From: Candidatus Omnitrophota bacterium | Lineage (GTDB): Bacteria > Verrucomicrobiota > Verrucomicrobiia > Limisphaerales > UBA1319 | DNA: 9,637 nucleotides | Direction of reading: 5' to 3' | Assembly: GCA_023473405.1 (NCBI GenBank) | Contig: JAMCZD010000396.1 | Span: 1 to 9,637, forward strand | Shown: positions 6,916-9,637 of the stretch, in pieces | How the letters are laid out: every line of letters begins with the position of its first letter | How positions within the stretch are numbered: the stretch's first letter is position 1 | Program-made: the position numbers and the translations under genes | Notes under the pieces: model-generated | What the model was told of the DNA's origin: nothing | The model's database searches: none | Seen by the model: only the letters and a program-made list of their open reading frames with translations

Positions 6916-9637
6916 ATGAAGACCATAACTAAGACGATAGCTCGATTCTGTATCTTTATCGTGGCAGGCTTGCTCGGGACTTCCGCCAGCGCGCCCGCCG
7001 CCTCGGTCCTTGCCACCTTTCCCGCCCAGGACCGCGCCTCCGGCGTTTCCTGGGACTTGAATTGGTCCAACCCGAACCAGACTGCGGCGAGTGACCCTCA
7101 AATGATCATGGCGGGGGTGCGTGTCATGGACCCATTTACCGGCAATCAGGATACTTCGGCCCAGTTGCGATTTGATGTTACCGCTTTGAACGGGGTTTAC
7201 ACGGCGATTAATTCCGTTACCCTGCGCCTCACTCAGCAGGCCAACTTCTGGAACGGACAGCAAGCCGGCACTCTCGAGCTATATCGTCTGACCGAGGCGA
7301 ACGCCGGCTGGACCAGCAGTGCCACATGGGGTTACCTGGATGGCTCGGCTCAATGGTGGGCCGGCGGTCCTACCGGCGCCACAACGCCCGATGTCGATTA
7401 TGTCTCCGATCTCCTCGCCAGCGCGCCCTATGACCTCTCGGCGAACTCCGAGGGGACCGTATACGACCTGGTTATCTCGGGTGCAAAGGCCGAGGCGCTT
7501 ATCCAGCAATGGGCAAGCGGTGGACTAAACGAAGGCTTCCTGCTCCGCGCCAACGGCTCCGAGCTGGGCGACAACCGCATCCTGTTCTATTCGGACGGTC
7601 CCCAAGGCCCGCGGTTAATCGTCGATTTCACCCCGAAAAGCGGTCTGCCGGTTACTTTTACGCAACAACCGGCGAGCGCCTTCGTGGCTGAAGCCGCATC
7701 GGTCGCCTTCTCGGTGAGCGCGACTGGAGTTCCTCCTCTCACCTATCAATGGCTGCGAAATGGCACTCCAATCGACAACGCAACCAACAGTCTATACCGC
7801 ATCAATGCCGTCCAGGTAACCGATAACAACGCCAAATTCTCGGTGAAGGTAACGGATGCCGTCGGCACCGCAAACACCAGCAGCGAAGCCCTGCTCGTCG
7901 TGGTCGCCGATACCCAGCCGCCAACGTTGGTGTCCGCCTCCTCCCTCAATCCAACCACTGTCCGAGTGCTCTTTTCCGAGCCGGTCACCCCTGCCACCGC
8001 CACCGCGACGAACAATTACACCATTAGCGGCGGGGCAACTGTTTTAGCGGCAGACCTTGGAGTTGATCAAACTACTGTCACCCTGACTACTTCAACCCGA
8101 AGCTACGGCGACTATACCTTGACGGTTTCCGGTGTCGCGGATACCTCGGCAGCCGCCAACCTGATCGCGCCCAACTCACGAATTACCTTCAAGCAGACTC
8201 CCAAAGTGGCCTTCCCGGCCGTGGCCCGGGCCTCCGGCGTTGACTGGAACAAGGCCTATTCGAATCCCAATCAAGAAAGCCACCTGGCCATCGGCAAATG
8301 GTACGGCCTGACTTCGACTCAGCTCCGTTTCGATCTCAGCGCCCTCAACGGCGTTTATGACTCGATCAACTCCGTAACCCTCCGATTGACCGTCGGTTAC
8401 TACCCGGACCAACCACATTGGTGGACTCAATGGCTCAATAGCGCCGGTGTCGCCGGTGTCGCCGAACTCTATCGCCTGACCCCTGCCAACGCGGCTTGGA
8501 ACAGCAACGGCACCTTCGGCACTATGGACGGCACCAATCCGTGGGCGGGCGGTGACGCGGGCGCTTTGATTCCCGAGGCCGACTATGACACCAATCTGCT
8601 GGCCAGCGTGGCCTACTCGAATGCGCCCCTGGGCACCGTTTACGACCTGGTGATCCCGGCTGAATTGGCCAAGTCAATCATCGATCAGTGGTCCTCCGGC
8701 GGCGTCAATGAAGGTTTCGTCCTGCTCGCCCAGCCAACCTCGAGCGCTGATAACCGCGGAATTTTTATTCCAGACGGTCCCAATGCACCGCAGTTGATCG
8801 TTGACTACACACCGCGCAGTGGCGGTTCGCTCACCGTTACTCAGTCCCCTGCCAGCGCTGCCATTGCCGAGGCATCCTCGGCTACGTTCACTGTAGCGGC
8901 TTCCGGCGCGCCGCCGCTCCAATATCAATGGCTGCGCAACGGCAACCCGATTCCGGACGCCACCAACAGCCAATACACCCTCGAGGCCGTGAAAGTAACG
9001 GACTCCGATGCCAGGTTCTCGGTGAAAGTGACCGATGAGTTGGGTAGCAGCCTGATCACTGCCGAGGCCCTCCTCACTGTCATCCCCGATACTCAGCCCC
9101 CGACTATCGCTGCCGTAACCGGGATTGATAACCTGTCCCTGGAAGCCAAATCCTCCGAGCCGGTAACACCGGAATCGGCTGCAGTCGCCGCCAATTATTC
9201 CCTAAGCGGCCAACTCGAAATCCGCTCGGTCCAAATGGGCGTCGATCCTACCGAGGTTATCCTCTTCACGAGCCCGCAAACGCTGCAAGCGTCCTATACA
9301 CTGACGGTTAGCGGCATCCATGACACCTCGAATGCGCAAAACATCATCGCCGACAATTCGCAAGCCAGTTTCGTCACTCCAACCCCGCGCGCTGTCTTGG
9401 CTATGAAAGACCGCGCTTCGGGTGTGGACTGGGACGACGACTGGTCGAATCCGAATCAAACCACGTCGAGTGATCCGTTGCACCTGGCTGCCGGACGATG
9501 GATCGGTCAAACATCGAGTCAGGTCCGGTTCGATGTCACACCGTTGAGCGGGCTTTACACCGCCATTAACTCGGTGACTATTCGCTTGACTCAGCAGGTC
9601 AATTACTGGAACGGCAAAGTAGGCGGTGTCCTCGAAG
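6916..9637 (+). CDS. Giant exported multidomain protein, DNRLRE / Ig-like / SbsA-like repeats (3' end outside window)
   Basis: The frame is open from ATG 6916 to the window edge, giving 907 residues with no stop, so the full protein is longer. An in-frame TAA at 6880-6882 and the absence of other starts fix the ATG, though there is no clear ribosome site. Residues 1-26 to 1-29 form a signal peptide (charged MKTITKTIAR, hydrophobic core, ASA end). Three-domain blocks follow. First is a DNRLRE/CBM96-like beta-sandwich (31-241, 430-636, and 826 onward), marked by RASGV-x-W, LRFD, INSVT, ELYRLT and YDLVI. Second is an Ig-like domain (244-331 and 637-724) with YQWLRNG and FSVKVTD. Third is an SbsA/Big_5-like Ig domain (332-428 and 725-824) starting DTQPPT and containing SEPVTP. 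The third block is cut off by the window. No catalytic domain is visible so far; one could lie beyond the edge. A surface fibre, adhesin or carbohydrate-binding role is likely. It lies 88 nt after the duplicated exported protein, with no strong terminator between. Confidence 0.9.
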   Translation, partial: MKTITKTIARFCIFIVAGLLGTSASAPAASVLATFPAQDRASGVSWDLNWSNPNQTAASDPQMIMAGVRVMDPFTGNQDTSAQLRFDVTALNGVYTAINSVTLRLTQQANFWNGQQAGTLELYRLTEANAGWTSSATWGYLDGSAQWWAGGPTGATTPDVDYVSDLLASAPYDLSANSEGTVYDLVISGAKAEALIQQWASGGLNEGFLLRANGSELGDNRILFYSDGPQGPRLIVDFTPKSGLPVTFTQQPASAFVAEAASVAFSVSATGVPPLTYQWLRNGTPIDNATNSLYRINAVQVTDNNAKFSVKVTDAVGTANTSSEALLVVVADTQPPTLVSASSLNPTTVRVLFSEPVTPATATATNNYTISGGATVLAADLGVDQTTVTLTTSTRSYGDYTLTVSGVADTSAAANLIAPNSRITFKQTPKVAFPAVARASGVDWNKAYSNPNQESHLAIGKWYGLTSTQLRFDLSALNGVYDSINSVTLRLTVGYYPDQPHWWTQWLNSAGVAGVAELYRLTPANAAWNSNGTFGTMDGTNPWAGGDAGALIPEADYDTNLLASVAYSNAPLGTVYDLVIPAELAKSIIDQWSSGGVNEGFVLLAQPTSSADNRGIFIPDGPNAPQLIVDYTPRSGGSLTVTQSPASAAIAEASSATFTVAASGAPPLQYQWLRNGNPIPDATNSQYTLEAVKVTDSDARFSVKVTDELGSSLITAEALLTVIPDTQPPTIAAVTGIDNLSLEAKSSEPVTPESAAVAANYSLSGQLEIRSVQMGVDPTEVILFTSPQTLQASYTLTVSGIHDTSNAQNIIADNSQASFVTPTPRAVLAMKDRASGVDWDDDWSNPNQTTSSDPLHLAAGRWIGQTSSQVRFDVTPLSGLYTAINSVTIRLTQQVNYWNGKVGGVLE
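7006..9637 (+). repeat. Tandem three-domain blocks of about 1.19 kb
   Basis: Blocks begin at about 7006, 8203 and 9391. The conserved Trp codon of RASGV-x-W falls at 7051, 8245 and 9430, giving periods of 1194 and 1185 nt (398 and 395 residues). Block 3 is truncated by the window. Blocks 1 and 3 share features that block 2 lacks: SNPNQT followed by SDP, and INSVT followed by RLTQQ and a Y/F-WNG motif. Confidence 0.9.
8443..8460 (+). repeat. 9-bp direct tandem repeat (GCCGGTGTC twice)
   Basis: GCCGGTGTC occurs twice in a row, in frame, and adds Ala-Gly-Val twice. It lies in the stretch where block 2 of the giant protein carries extra residues compared with blocks 1 and 3, so it looks like a small slippage duplication within a tolerated loop. 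Confidence 0.85.

Noticed and set aside
6873..9510. Several 60-117 codon minus-strand frames and short plus-strand frames across the giant protein
   Set aside because: The repeat protein is open through the whole stretch with coherent domains; the small frames recur at matching places in each block, as expected of shadows of repeats.
1..9637. CRISPR array, tRNA, insertion sequence or defence genes
   Set aside because: I looked for short spaced direct repeats, cloverleaf-type sequences, terminal inverted repeats and nuclease or transposase motifs and saw none; the repeats present are protein-coding domain repeats.

Overview
The window is GC-rich (roughly 60% by eye) and codes on the + strand throughout. 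The mix of genes fits a free-living member of the Verrucomicrobiota, probably near Pedosphaera/Limisphaerales. It has a periplasmic propeller/Y_Y_Y/HisKA_3 sensor kinase, exported proteins of repeated Ig-like and lectin-like beta-sandwiches, and an Ig-like domain with the phrase YQWLRNG. The lineage is an inference from gene style; there is no rRNA or marker gene here. No tRNA, CRISPR array, transposase or integrase was seen.

Layout: (1) Positions 1-672 hold the C-terminal part of a beta-rich protein whose start lies upstream of the window; it resembles lectin-like domains found in phage structural and surface proteins. (2) Positions 673-898 are intergenic and contain a perfect 18-bp palindrome, CACACTTTGCAAAGTGTG, with a second copy of its left half 72 bp downstream, a good candidate operator for the next gene. 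(3) Positions 899-4237 encode a large sensor histidine kinase with 14 propeller blades outside the cytoplasmic membrane, a Y_Y_Y domain, one strong membrane span and a HisKA_3/HATPase core. (4) Positions 4324-4947 encode its likely partner, a NarL/FixJ-type response regulator. (5) Seventeen bases later, positions 4965-6827 encode an exported protein that is an internal tandem duplication of about 294 residues per unit. (6) Positions 6916-9637 encode the first 907 residues of a very large exported protein built from a repeated three-domain block of about 396-398 residues; it runs off the right edge with no stop codon.

Reading of the whole: kinase, regulator and duplicated exported protein look like one transcription unit, since gaps are short (86 and 17 nt) and no terminator is visible between them. 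The giant repeat protein follows after 88 nt and shares a bacterial Ig-like fold (SbsA/Big_5-like) with the duplicated protein. A reasonable hypothesis is a sensor circuit that detects an extracellular ligand and controls nearby surface or secreted beta-sandwich proteins. Nothing in the sequence proves that regulation. No known defence, CRISPR or biosynthetic system is present, and I found no clearly new system. The most noteworthy signals are the palindrome, the close linkage of the two-component pair to the exported proteins, the conserved CxCGH motif in both halves of the duplicated protein, and the block repeats of the giant protein.
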